Assembly (NCBI RefSeq): GCF_036711975.1
Contig: NC_091972.1
Location: 17,489,001-17,553,000, forward strand
Length of the DNA stretch: 64,000 nt
Origin: Onthophagus taurus
Taxonomy: Eukaryota > Arthropoda > Insecta > Coleoptera > Scarabaeidae
Reading direction: 5' to 3'
Part shown: positions 48,640 through 59,032 of the stretch, piece by piece
Position numbering within the stretch: position 1 is the stretch's first letter
Layout: each line of letters opens with the position of its first letter
Notes under the pieces: model-generated
What the model was told of the DNA's origin: nothing
Seen by the model: the letters and a program-made list of their open reading frames with translations, nothing else
Databases searched by the model: none
Made by a program: the position numbers and the translations under genes

Positions 48640-49147
48640 GCAAAGAACATCAGTCACAATTTAGTATTTTCTAGTGAGGAATATCTTGCTTGTATAACCA
48701 TGATTATTATGCAGTTATTCTTTTACTTTTAATCAATTACTAGTTTTTATGCAGCTTGAGTAAGCAATGCAAATTGTAATTCTTTGAACAAATTGAATAA
48801 AAACCTCTCCGGAGAAGAAATATTGTGTCATTTTAACAACGATTATTATTTCATCAAAATTATTTTAGAAAGACACAAAATTAGAAATATTTAAATTGAT
48901 AATTGTTATTTGGCGCCATCTCTTGACACTTACTATGAACTAACCCAAAATGTTTATTGTAACCAAATAATATCTAATTAAATGTTACTAAATTTTATAA
49001 TTAAAATTTATTAATATACAGCTAAATTTCCTTTTAACGAAAAAACAAATAAGTTATATACATGTATTATAAAATTAAAAAATGACATTTAATACTTAAC
49101 CTCAATTGTCTGTTCAAATCGTAAATGAATAAATTACCAAATAGTAA
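48640..49147. promoter_or_regulatory. Upstream region of the AGK gene
   Basis: About 500 bp of AT-rich DNA precede the AGK start. No clear motif is identified. The core promoter is presumably within the last 100-200 bp. Confidence 0.3.
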
Positions 49148-52100
49148 ATGGCTTTTGTAATAAAATTTGCCAAGGGCGTACGAAACCACTGGAAAAAATC
49201 AATTATTGCTGCCCTAGCTACAACTTACGGTATAAACTATGCAATCGAGAAAAACCAGTAAGTTCATTTTTATAACCTCACTTTTTATTTTATTACAACA
49301 TTTACCCCAATTTAAATCTTTTAGAATTAATTCCCTTATGCGCGTATATTGCGAAAAGGCGACAGAGTACGGAAAACAACCAATTTCGTCCAATGACCTA
49401 CCAAGAACAATTACAATAATTTTAAATCCAAACGCCAATAAACGGAAGGCATTAAAAAATTTCGAAAAATACTGTGCCCCTATTTTAAATTTGGCTGGTA
49501 TTTGCGTCGATGTGATTCAAACGAATGCTGAGGGACACGCTAGAAGTTTAATGGAAACTTTACCTCACAGTGATGCTGTTGTTGTGGCTGGAGGTGATGG
49601 AACTTTATCAGAAGTTGTAACTGGAATGTTAAGAAAATCTAACGAGGATAAAAGTAGTTTTTATCCTCTTGGCGTTTTACCTTTGGGCAGAACCAATTGT
49701 GTGGCTAAAAATTTATTTCCTGGTGGAAAAAATTTAGAGGATGTTCGATCACTTGCAGATGCTTCCTTAGCTGTAGTTGAAGAAATGACTAAACCTGTTG
49801 ATATTATGAGAATTGAGGTGGTTGATAATGAAAATCAAGGTAAATATTAATAGTGAATATGTCAATTTAAAGAAGTCATTTTTATTTTACTTTTTTTAGG
49901 AAAACCGGTTTATGCTGTTTCTGGAATTGAATGGGGCGCTTATCGAGATGCGGAAGTGAGAAAAGATTCTTATTGGTACCTTGGAGTTTTAAGAAAATAC
50001 GCAACCTACATTTTTAATGGTTACAAAAACAATTTAACTTGGGATTGTTCGGCTTTAGTACGATATTCAGAACCATGTCAAGGTTGTAGTAATTGTTACA
50101 TTGAAAATAATCCACCAATAGCAAAAAGGTGGTATCATAGGTATGATATAACTCCTCTAAAATTAATTGATTACACAGGGTAACACTGATTCTGTGGCAT
50201 AGGGTTTATTAGTCAATTTTAGGTAATTTTGGTCTCCTGAATGCAAAAATAATAATATTTTTGTTGAATTGACTCTACTTTTTAAGATAAAGGCAATCCA
50301 TTTATACTGGAAATTAAATTTTAAAAAGGCGAGAATATTTTTAAAACGTTCATTTTATTATTATCAAATAATTTATTAATTATCTGATTTCAAATAAACA
50401 AAGTGCTACAAATAATACAAAAAAAATAAAATTAATCATAAAAAACATAAACATATCAATAAGAGTTAAGAAAAACGTTTTGTATGGGATTTCCTATGGT
50501 GTTTTTGGTCTGAACAGTTTCCTTGAAACTTCCAGAAGTAGTTTGCCATCATATGGCGCTTCCAACGGTCTTGATATCTGTCCTTCATAACCTTGTTGTC
50601 TTGGTGGAATCGTTCCCCTGGTTCTTCACTATAATCACCGTTATTATACAGGTGTCTCATGTAACTGATTCGTTAGAACTTTTTTAGGTTCCACTATTCA
50701 TAGAGATTTGAAATTCTGGTAGCATGGGTAGTACATTCGGAACTTTTGATCTAAAATATTTTCAAGATGGCCGCAACTTCCGGTCTACCAGAAGTAGACC
50801 ATAACCAAGGTTTGTATATAAGAGGTTGTCTAGGTTTATACGCAACCATACTGCGCAATACGTCATTGGCTGCAAATAATTCCCGGAAATAATACAAATT
50901 TTTAAAATAATGTAATTGAATTAGTTTAATATATTTAGTGTGGTATATAATTAACAGCGGTAGTAAAACGGAAAATAATTCAACTTAATTTTTGGATAAA
51001 ATTCACTTATCATTAAATAATTGAGGGAAACTAAAGTAGTAATAGATTTTTTTGTTATCACTAGAGAAGACACTTCAAGTCTCGCTAAACATGACCTTGA
51101 GGTTGCGCGCGCAATCCGTGGCCACTTATGTCACGAAACACTCCTGCTCTTGCCTCTCGCCCACAAATTAAAATCAAAGTATTGCAGCATAGGAACCTAG
51201 ACAACCTTTAATATATAAACCTTGGACCATAACTTCATTATTTTAAATGGAATGCTATAGTTTTTATTACACCGTTTAATTGTACTTAAAAAAATAGGTT
51301 GACTTTGATAGAGGTTATTGGTACCTAGCGTTTTTCGTTTTCGAGTTATTTTGGTTTTAAGCTTTTTTTTGGTAAATTTTAACATGCTCTTTAAAACCCC
51401 ATATCTCAGCCAACGTTCATTCAAGAAAGATCTACATTGACACGATTACTCTTCAGATGCTGTCAAATAGATTGTCATTTGTTGTATCGGAGTATCTTAT
51501 ACAGGTTGGTCAAAAACTGAGAAAAAGTCGAAAATTTTAAATGCATCGCCCCATATTTTTTTAGCTTATCAGAAAGGGAATTTAATTCTCTACAAATTAT
51601 CTGTAAACATTCCTATACCTATTTATTGTAGTTTGCCCCATATTGTGAAATTTATTAAAACATGCACGAAATGTAGGTTTTTTATTAGAAAGCTCCTTAC
51701 ATTTAATGACGGGTGTAAGTCATTGAACATCATGGCAGATTATTCCAAAGCCGATATTTGAAATTTGTTTTGTATTGATGGCGAATGTAATAAAGTTTTG
51801 GACAAGACGTGTCGAACACTTAATGAGAGGTGCCTAACAAACCTAACGCCCATCACAAGGAAAAATTTCAAAAAATTGATAAAGGTTTTCTTAGTTGTGG
51901 ACATATCGAGACCAAAAGAAACCGCATATTTGCGGTCACCACTGATGAAAACAACGAAACCTAAAAAAGTTCTAACGAGCTAGTTACGTGGACACCTGTA
52001 TAATAATACCATTATTTATATAATAATAAATAATGCTATATATATATTAGCTCCTTATTTTTGGTAATTTTGTAGCATTTTGTCTACTACATTCTTCAGC

Positions 52101-55100
52101 TTTATGATTCCTCAAAATTTTTTTGATAACTGATACAAAGCTTGTCCATCATTCCAAGTCAACTTAAGTCATGTGGTTTGTGAAATCATCATTGTTTATA
52201 AAACTACGGATTTACAGCCCATCAAAAATTCCTCCATTTAACTTTTCTATACTGAGACCAGGAAATAAATGACAAATATATTTGAATCAGTCGCCATTAC
52301 TATCTAAAGTTTTAACAAACTGTTTTATTAGCCCAAGTTTTATATGTAATGGCGGAAGAATGATTTTTTCTCAACTGCTCAACAGTTCATGAACTCTACT
52401 ACGGTCATGTTCATTCTCTATGGCTACTCTTTTCTGCTCCAGTGTTCAGTTTACGCACGACTATCCCACAGACAAAACATTTTTAAATCTACGCACACTG
52501 ACCACTGATGATGAAATGAAGTTTTTCTAAAACAAGTTTAATATTCTTCCTTAAGAGTAGTTGATGAGCTATCGCAACACACATTGCAACCTTTTTTTGA
52601 GCTATCTATATATAAGCTGCGTTTTTTAGTTGATATACTCTTTTTGGTCGTTAAAATATGGAAGAATGTGGCGCTCTCTAAGTTCGATAACATGCTATTG
52701 ATACGCCAGGCTGAGGGCAATGTTTTTCTTTTAGTCGTCTTGTCGCAAGAAGCTCAGCTGATTTCTTAGATAAATTTAAATCTCGAATCATGTCCTTTAG
52801 GTCGCCCTGAAAAAAACCTTGAGAGTGTAAGATTGCATCATTCCAAATCACTTTCGTTATTGTTTTTACTCTGACTATTTAACAATTCACCATCATCACT
52901 GCAATCGTGTAATAAGGGAGTAAATACCTGTAGAGTACAGGTGTCCCAATTTCGATGTCCGCATAGGCTATCTCCGAAACTAAAAGAGATAGGAAAAAAA
53001 GTAGCTTACATGTCATGATCTCGTTTTTCGAGAAAATGCTAATGCCGAAAACTCCGAACAGCTATCGTCTTTTGTTTTCGCCCTATCGGCAAAAACTGAA
53101 AATTTTGCGAAAACGACATTCGCAAATATCTCACTTATTATCAAAGATGGAGTATTATAAATAAAACATTATATGGGCTACTTTTTACGAAGAATTCAGT
53201 GGCGTAGGTAGAATTTTTTTCCCATCTTTTATTTTCGAGATTTTAGACGTAACTTTATTTTTTTAAATGGAAACCATAGTTGGCTATGACTTAAAATAAT
53301 TTGTTATTTTCTTCTGATAACAAATATATATAGTTTGTAGGGTATATTTCTTATGGTTATTGAATAATTAACAAAAATTCATTTTGTTCTGTCTAAAACT
53401 AATGTATGTATTTAAAAGTTAATGTTGCTATGGTGATAACCATACATACTATGATGGAACATAATGTATCAAATAATTGCCAAAGTTTGTATTTAAAAAT
53501 TCGATATCAACTCTGGCATTATGCACCAGCCTGTTAAGTGTCAAAGTATAACAAAACTGAATAAAACTTTACAATGAATTTCGAAAATTATGAAAAATGT
53601 AATATGATGGAATGCTATATGTTATCAGATAAGAATGCGACGTTAACCGCGGAATTTTATTTCACAAGATATCCAGAAAGAAGACAACCGCACGTACGAA
53701 CCTTCGGCCGGTCAGCAGAAAATTTAATAGATATTTGGTCCTTCCCCAAACCACATACAAAAACATACCATAATGACCTGCAAGAGAAATTGCAACAAGA
53801 CGTCTGACCCAAAAGACACCGCTCCCGAATATGAAAGAAAAATAAGTATAAACCATACAAAGCGGGGCTAACTCATTATTTACGTGCCGGAGATGTCAAT
53901 CGAAGATTAGAATTTTGTAGATGATATTTAAAAAAATTAAATAATCTGCTGTTTGTTCAAAATGTAATCTGGACCGATGAAGTCTCTGAGTGTTCAAAGA
54001 AGATTGGGGTTCAATGTATGGTGTGCCCTTTTAGATAATAGAATTTTGGCATATAGTATCTACCATAAAAACTTAAACTCAGGGAAATACCTCAATATAT
54101 TAAGGCAGCACATTGAGCCTTTGGACGACAATTTGCCACTAAATATGTCTCAAATGATATATGATATATCAAATGATATAGAATCTAACAGGACTGCTAC
54201 ATCCATTGTTGTGACAGCCTACCCGCAAACTACGTCACACCATTTTCCACGCCTAGCTGTTGTTATGGTCTATGCGTTTGCTGTGTGTTTTTAGAGGTTA
54301 TATCCTAGACGTATTCATATTAGTTTTGAAGTTTTATGTTTTTAGACGTATTAATGTCTATCATATAACCTCTAAAAACATAGACAGTTATCAGGCGTGG
54401 CAAATAGTGTGACGTAGAGTGCGGGCAACCAACCCGTAGTCGACCAGAAAAATACAATGGATGTAGCAGTCCTGTTAGATTCTACTGTCCTTGCTACAAA
54501 CTTTGGCAATAATTGGAAACAATGCTTTCCCTCATGGTATGGTTATCACCATAACAACATTAACTTTTAAATACATACATTAGATTTAGATGGAACAAAA
54601 TGAATTTTTGTAAATTATTCAATAACTATAAGAAATATACCCCACAAACTATATATATTTGTTATCAGAAGAAAATAACAAATTATTTTAAGTCATAGCC
54701 AACTATGGTTTCCATTTAAAAAAATAAAGTTACGTCTAAAATCTCGAAAATAAAAGATGGGAAAAAAATTCTACCTACGCCACTGAATTCTTCGTAAAAA
54801 GTTGCCCATATAATGTTTTATTTATAATACACCATCTTTGATAATAAGTGAAATATTCGCGATTGTCGTTTTTGCAAAATTTTCAGTTTTTGCCGATAGG
54901 GCGAAAACAAAAGACGATAGCTGTTCGGAGTTTTCGGCATTAGCATTTTCTCGAAAAACGAGATCATGACATGTAAGCTACTTTTTTTCTATCTCTTTTA
55001 GTTTCGGAGATAGCCTATGCGGACATCGAAATTGGGACACCCTGTACACTCGCGATAGTGTGAACACAAAAATACAGTTTGTCGGCCATATTAACGAGGG

Positions 55101-57471
55101 TGTAATTAAATAAGTTAAGTTTATTACTTAAACCTAAATCGGTTATTTATGAACGTTCCTAAGTGCTTTAATTGCATCGGAATGGCAATTTTTTTCCAGT
55201 GCACTTGATCTTCATCTGAAGAAGACGTTTCCACAACATCTGTTGCCTCATCCTTGTCTAAATGTTGCAATTCTGCAGCAGTGTAGGCACCGTAAAATGT
55301 CCAGTTTGTGATTTGTGACTTCTAAAATGACTTATGCGTTAACTTACTGGAGCTACTTCCTGTAGTAAGTTTATTGTATCTCTAATAGCATCAAGGACCA
55401 AAGTTTTTTCACACCTTAATTTTTGACTTAATATACTTAGCGGAATGTTATCTTCGTCTGCATCCTCATTTTGTTGATTAAAATCTGAGAGGATGCTTGT
55501 CCAAGTCTTCTTGATTTTGTTCAGCTAAGTTTCTCCCACGTCGTAGACAAATATGTGATCGGATCTTTTATATCTTTAAATATGTATTTCTTCTTCCGTT
55601 GATACAACAGAACTGAGCAAAGCTTTTTCTCTTAAACTTAAAAATGTCTTTATTTTCCCCATCTTGTCCATTCACATTACATTGTATTTACATCAGAGGC
55701 ACATTCACAGCTACCTTTATATACACGATATGTTGAATGTGCTTCAGAGTACAAAATAAAGGATTTCCCCGAGCGATATACAGGGTGTATCTGAATGACT
55801 GCAACAAACTTCAAGGGGTGATTCTTTAGTGAATTTTAAGGGTACTTTGATATATGAACCATGGGCGACTTCGGCTCCCCTAAGTTTAAACAATAACATA
55901 ATTTAAACTAAAGTTTGAACAATAATAAAGTAAGAAAACCACTGACATTTAAACGTCAAAAATATTTCTGACAAAGATTGCAAAGCCTATTAAGATTTTT
56001 TCATTAAAAATTCATTCCAACTTTCGATTAACAACCCTACAGCTTTACAATTAGTGTTTGCTTAATTAATTTGTTTCTCAGAAATTATTAAATTTTAGAA
56101 GAACATGAGAGAGACAAAGAGTTTTAGAACAGTTTTCTTTATCTAACTGAAATTTTTCCAATGTATTTATCATCTTCATAAAAAAAATCTAGGCATAATT
56201 GGACCGGCGGTGGTTAAGTTTAGTAGTTTAGAAGGGTAGGTTGAAAGTAGAAATAGGGTCAAAACGTGCCCTATTATAAGTTAAACATATTCCCTAAATT
56301 TCATTTTCCTATATTAAACCAAAATTTTTCGCCATTTTTGAAGGGGTGTAGCTCCTTAGGGGAGCCGAAGTCGCCTATGGTTCATATATCCAAGTACCCT
56401 TAAAATTCACTAAAGAATCACCCCTTGAAGTTTGTTGCAGTCATTCAGATACACCTGTATAAGTAAAAACTCGGACAGAAAGGCACAATGCAGAATTACA
56501 ATTGATGGGATACCCGTACCTCCTCTTCTGCGGTTGAGATATGCCCATAACTGTTTTACGTCCAATGCAACACTCCCTGCACACGTTTAATATACGCTTT
56601 ATAATCCTGATCAATCAGATATTTAGAGATATAAGTAGTAGGAAGTCGTTCAATGAGGTTGCCTACAGGTGCAATATTGCACGCCAACTCAAGTGACGCA
56701 TGAGCTACGTCTTCTGGAAGTAGAGAAGAATCAGTCAGTTGAATTCTAGATAAAGTTACAACGCGATCCAAAACCAAATCTAACGTGTTGCCAGATATGT
56801 TTTTCTAAAAGAGTTATGTTGGTTAAATTGACAAAGAGAAAGTTATACTTTGAAAAAGACACGTTAATAAAAAAACCTGTATTTTTTATAGAACGGTTTA
56901 TCATGAGATCCAGAGTCAATTCAAACGAAATAATGTATAGGCTGAGTACTTCATAATTATACATATGTATCTAAATTGACTCCATAAGCTTGTGTCACAG
57001 AAAAAAAAAATTTTTTTGTTCCCGTTTTATTTTTACTCTTTAATTTTTAGGTTTCTCTCAAATAAATCTACAAAACCAAAAGCTGCATTACTAGTAAACG
57101 AAAAATGTTCAGAACAAACAGAAACAAAAATAAATACGACAGATTTATCTATTTTAACTTCAAACGCAATTAGTGCTTCAAATCAAGACGATGAATCGAA
57201 TGACATTCCAAGTCTTATTGTACGATATGGACCGAGTACAGTGAATTATTTTGATTTTGTAACGCAAGGTTGGAAAAATGAGCATGGACAAGATCGAACG
57301 GTGACTAATAAAATATTAGCCAGACAAATTGAAATTGAACCCGAATTGGTTGAGAATAAAGAATTATTTTTTTCTATTGATAAAGAGGCTTTTGAGGTGA
57401 AACCGGTTAGAGTTACTTTATTACCCAAATATATACAAATGTTTTGTAAAAAATCTGTTATAAATGTGTAA
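49148..57471 (+). CDS. Mitochondrial acylglycerol kinase
   Basis: Four exons, 49148-49257, 49325-49839, 49900-50140 and 57051-57471, join in frame to 428 aa (human AGK 422). The N-terminus KGVRNHWKKSIIAALATTYG matches human LRNHWKKTTAGLCLLTWG, the inner-membrane anchor. The diacylglycerol-kinase catalytic domain shows ILNPNANKRKA at about 69-79 and the nucleotide-binding GGDGT at 126-130, followed by LSEVVTGMLR. Exon 3 has GIEWGAYRDAEV and YWYLGVLR, as in the human GLRWGSFRDAGV and YWYLGPLK. Family role: it makes phosphatidic and lysophosphatidic acid in mitochondria and is part of the TIM22 translocase in human cells. The third intron is 6.9 kb and full of transposons. The stop lies 17 bp from the converging hydrolase stop. 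Confidence 0.92.
50466..52900 (-). mobile_element. Unclassified arthropod transposon ORF relic, split
   Basis: Minus-strand scraps fit, in order, an abundant arthropod repeat protein whose class I do not know. First comes AWRINSMLSNLESATFFHI and LYIDSSKKG near 52720-52550; then ILPPLHIKLGLIKQFVKTLD and KYICHLFPGLS near 52360-52230 and FDGPQIRSF near 52215; and finally EEPGERFHQDNKVMKDRYQD and MMANYFWKFQG at 50620-50500. The 51-kb centre (50700-52050) does not fit and may be an insertion. Decayed. Confidence 0.5.
52938..55044 (+). mobile_element. Tc1/mariner-superfamily transposon with ~510-bp inverted repeats
   Basis: TA dinucleotides (52936-52937, 55045-55046) flank ends CAGGTGTCCCAATTTCGATG and its near-complement ending GGGACACCCTG. 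The arms, 52938-53455 and 54537-55044, are inverted and roughly 95 percent alike. Between them, plus-strand pieces read as a transposase: a helix-turn-helix start (MECYMLSDKNATLTAEFYF with RYPERRQPHVRTF), then VIWTDEV carrying the first catalytic Asp, then NVWCALLDN and GKYLNILRQHIEPLDDNLPL. The second half of the catalytic domain is replaced by a foldback. Inactive. Confidence 0.85.
54180..54490. repeat. Foldback inside the long-inverted-repeat transposon
   Basis: GAATCTAACAGGACTGCTAC at 54181-54200 reappears inverted at about 54466-54484, and the pairing continues inward through CATCCATTGT, GCGTGG and TAGAGGTTATA with gaps. The 300-bp hairpin occupies the place where the last part of the transposase would be. 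Confidence 0.65.
55130..55700 (-). mobile_element. Possible pogo-like transposase C-terminal scrap
   Basis: Minus-strand text around 55560-55480 includes TYLSTTWEKLS, and acidic stretches follow. This weakly recalls the C-terminal part of pogo/Tigger transposases, in which a Trp-rich helix precedes an acidic tail. Many breaks; tentative. Confidence 0.25.
55781..56457. mobile_element. TA-flanked MITE with ~110-bp inverted ends
   Basis: The ends CAGGGTGTATCTGAATGACT and AGTCATTCAGATACACCTG are near-perfect inverted repeats, continuing for about 110 bp through CAAGGGGTGATTCTTTAGTG and GGGAGCCGAAGTCGCC words. TA flanks both ends (55779-55780, 56458-56459). The 677-bp element has no coding capacity. 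A second, truncated copy with adjacent transposase text lies at 60410-60822. Confidence 0.85.
56458..57050. other. Last part of the AGK intron
   Basis: No transposon family is recognised. A minus-strand frame at 56777-56556 (MVLDRVVTLSRIQLTD and onward) is moderately protein-like but matches nothing I know; it may be a LINE-derived scrap or chance. Confidence 0.3.
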
Positions 57472-57485
57472 TAAAATTCTTTATT
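57470..57485. terminator. Back-to-back poly(A) signals of AGK and the hydrolase
   Basis: AATAAA for AGK is at 57470-57475 and overlaps its TAA stop. TTTATT at 57480-57485 is the AATAAA of the minus-strand hydrolase, just after its stop (57489). Each cleavage site must lie within the neighbour's coding end. Confidence 0.7.
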
Positions 57486-57488
57486 TAA

Positions 57489-58445
57489 TTAAATTGGATA
57501 AGCTTCATCTAAAAATTGATTAATAATATTTGAAACGACACTTGGTTCATTTAAGTGTACATGATGATTTCCTTTAACAACAAACCAATCTGCAACTTTT
57601 TTGTATTCCTCCACTAAATTAGGATATTTTTCGTTATAAAATATCTCGGCTTTTTCAGTTACTATAACAACAATTTTAAAAGTTATATTATGTGATTTAA
57701 TCATTTCACAAGCGTATTGTTCATCCAAAGGATAACAAAGGTAACTTTTTAACTTGGGATCTCTTGTAAATCTATATTTGTCATTTCCAACTTGTTTAAT
57801 AGACCTCTCCAACAATGTTTTAGTCGCTTTTGGGGTTAATTCACAATTTGAATATCTCCAAGTGGTCATCACATCCTCAGCTTGTTTATAAGTAAAATAA
57901 ACGGTTGTATTTCGATTAATTTGATTTTGAATTTTAGCGAATTCTTGAAATTTATTTCTAGTCCAATTTCCAAACTCGCTCGGTTTTATTATTTGGAACC
58001 ATAATGTGTCTAAGATAAACAATTTTTCTAATTTTTCTGGGTAAACAAAGCCAATTTGCATTCCTAAAATTGCTCCAAAACTATGTCCAATTATGATGTA
58101 CTTTTCTCTTGCAAAATGGTCAAATAACATCTTGATTACATAGACATAGTCCATACCTTGTAGTGGTAGTCCTAAGGAGGGTAAAACATCTGATTTTCCA
58201 TGTCCTGGTAAATCAATGCTAACATAATAATAATCTTGAGGTAATAAAGGAATTAATCCATCGAATGTATTTGCATTATCTTCCAATCCATGAAGGAGTA
58301 AGGCAACTTGGTTTATGGAATGACCCCAAGTTTTTGCTTAAAAAAATCGTTAAAAGCTTTTAAAGCAATAATGAAATTATTTACCTGATATTTTTCCCCA
58401 TGGTGTTGCAATTTCAATTTCTTGCGACTTGCTGGATTGTGCCAT
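57489..58445 (-). CDS. SERHL/kraken-type alpha/beta hydrolase
   Basis: Two exons, 58445-58385 and 58336-57489, join to 302 aa. The start MAQSSKSQEIEIATPWGKIS is followed by AKTWG, as in human SERHL (VPWGHIAAKAWG). LLLHGLEDNANTFDGLIPLL carries the oxyanion-hole HG and matches LCLHGWLDNASSFDRLIPLL. The nucleophile elbow is GHSFGA with Ser-106. GNHHVHLNEP near 276-285 carries the catalytic His and matches GNHCVHMSEP. A strand-6 Asp (FILDTLW) is a candidate for the acid, since the usual later position reads VTEKAEIF. Natural substrates of the family are uncertain. It converges with AGK and is divergent from the FIRRM-like gene. Confidence 0.87.
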
Positions 58446-59032
58446 TTTTGATTTTAGTTATGATATGATATCGTTAATGCTTGAATACCTTCATGAGTTG
58501 ACAATTTTATTGTTAACTATTGCATTGTATGCTATTTTATTAACATAAAGTCGAGGTTCGAATACATATATTACCATACTTTAATTTGTTTAAAATGAAA
58601 TAGTTATAACTGAATACCGCATTTACTTTTTTAAAGATAATTATAAGGTCAAAAGTTTATGTTATGTAAAGATTTAGAAAAACATAAAAGTTAAATAATA
58701 CATCTATTTCTCTTACTGATGTGTATGCAACCAATATAACAATAATTAGTTTCGATTCTAAATTAATTTTTAATATAAAATTATTATTTATAAATATTTG
58801 ATTTTAAACACTCTACATTTAATTTTATTGCACAATTTTTTTCTTATCACATTTATAAATTTGATATACATGTAATTATCAAAATTTTTAGGGAATTTTT
58901 ATTTCTTACAGTTTGTTGTTACCGTGATTTGACAGCAGTTCAAACTTGTTTACTTCCTCAAATGTGTGTCGTTATTTATGTGTCCAATATTGAAACATTT
59001 TGTTCAATGTGTGTGATTATTTAATGTTTAAA
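58446..59032. promoter_or_regulatory. Divergent promoter region, hydrolase and FIRRM-like gene
   Basis: Nearly 590 bp of AT-rich DNA separate two divergent start codons. No strong motif stands out. Function is inferred from arrangement. Confidence 0.35.
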
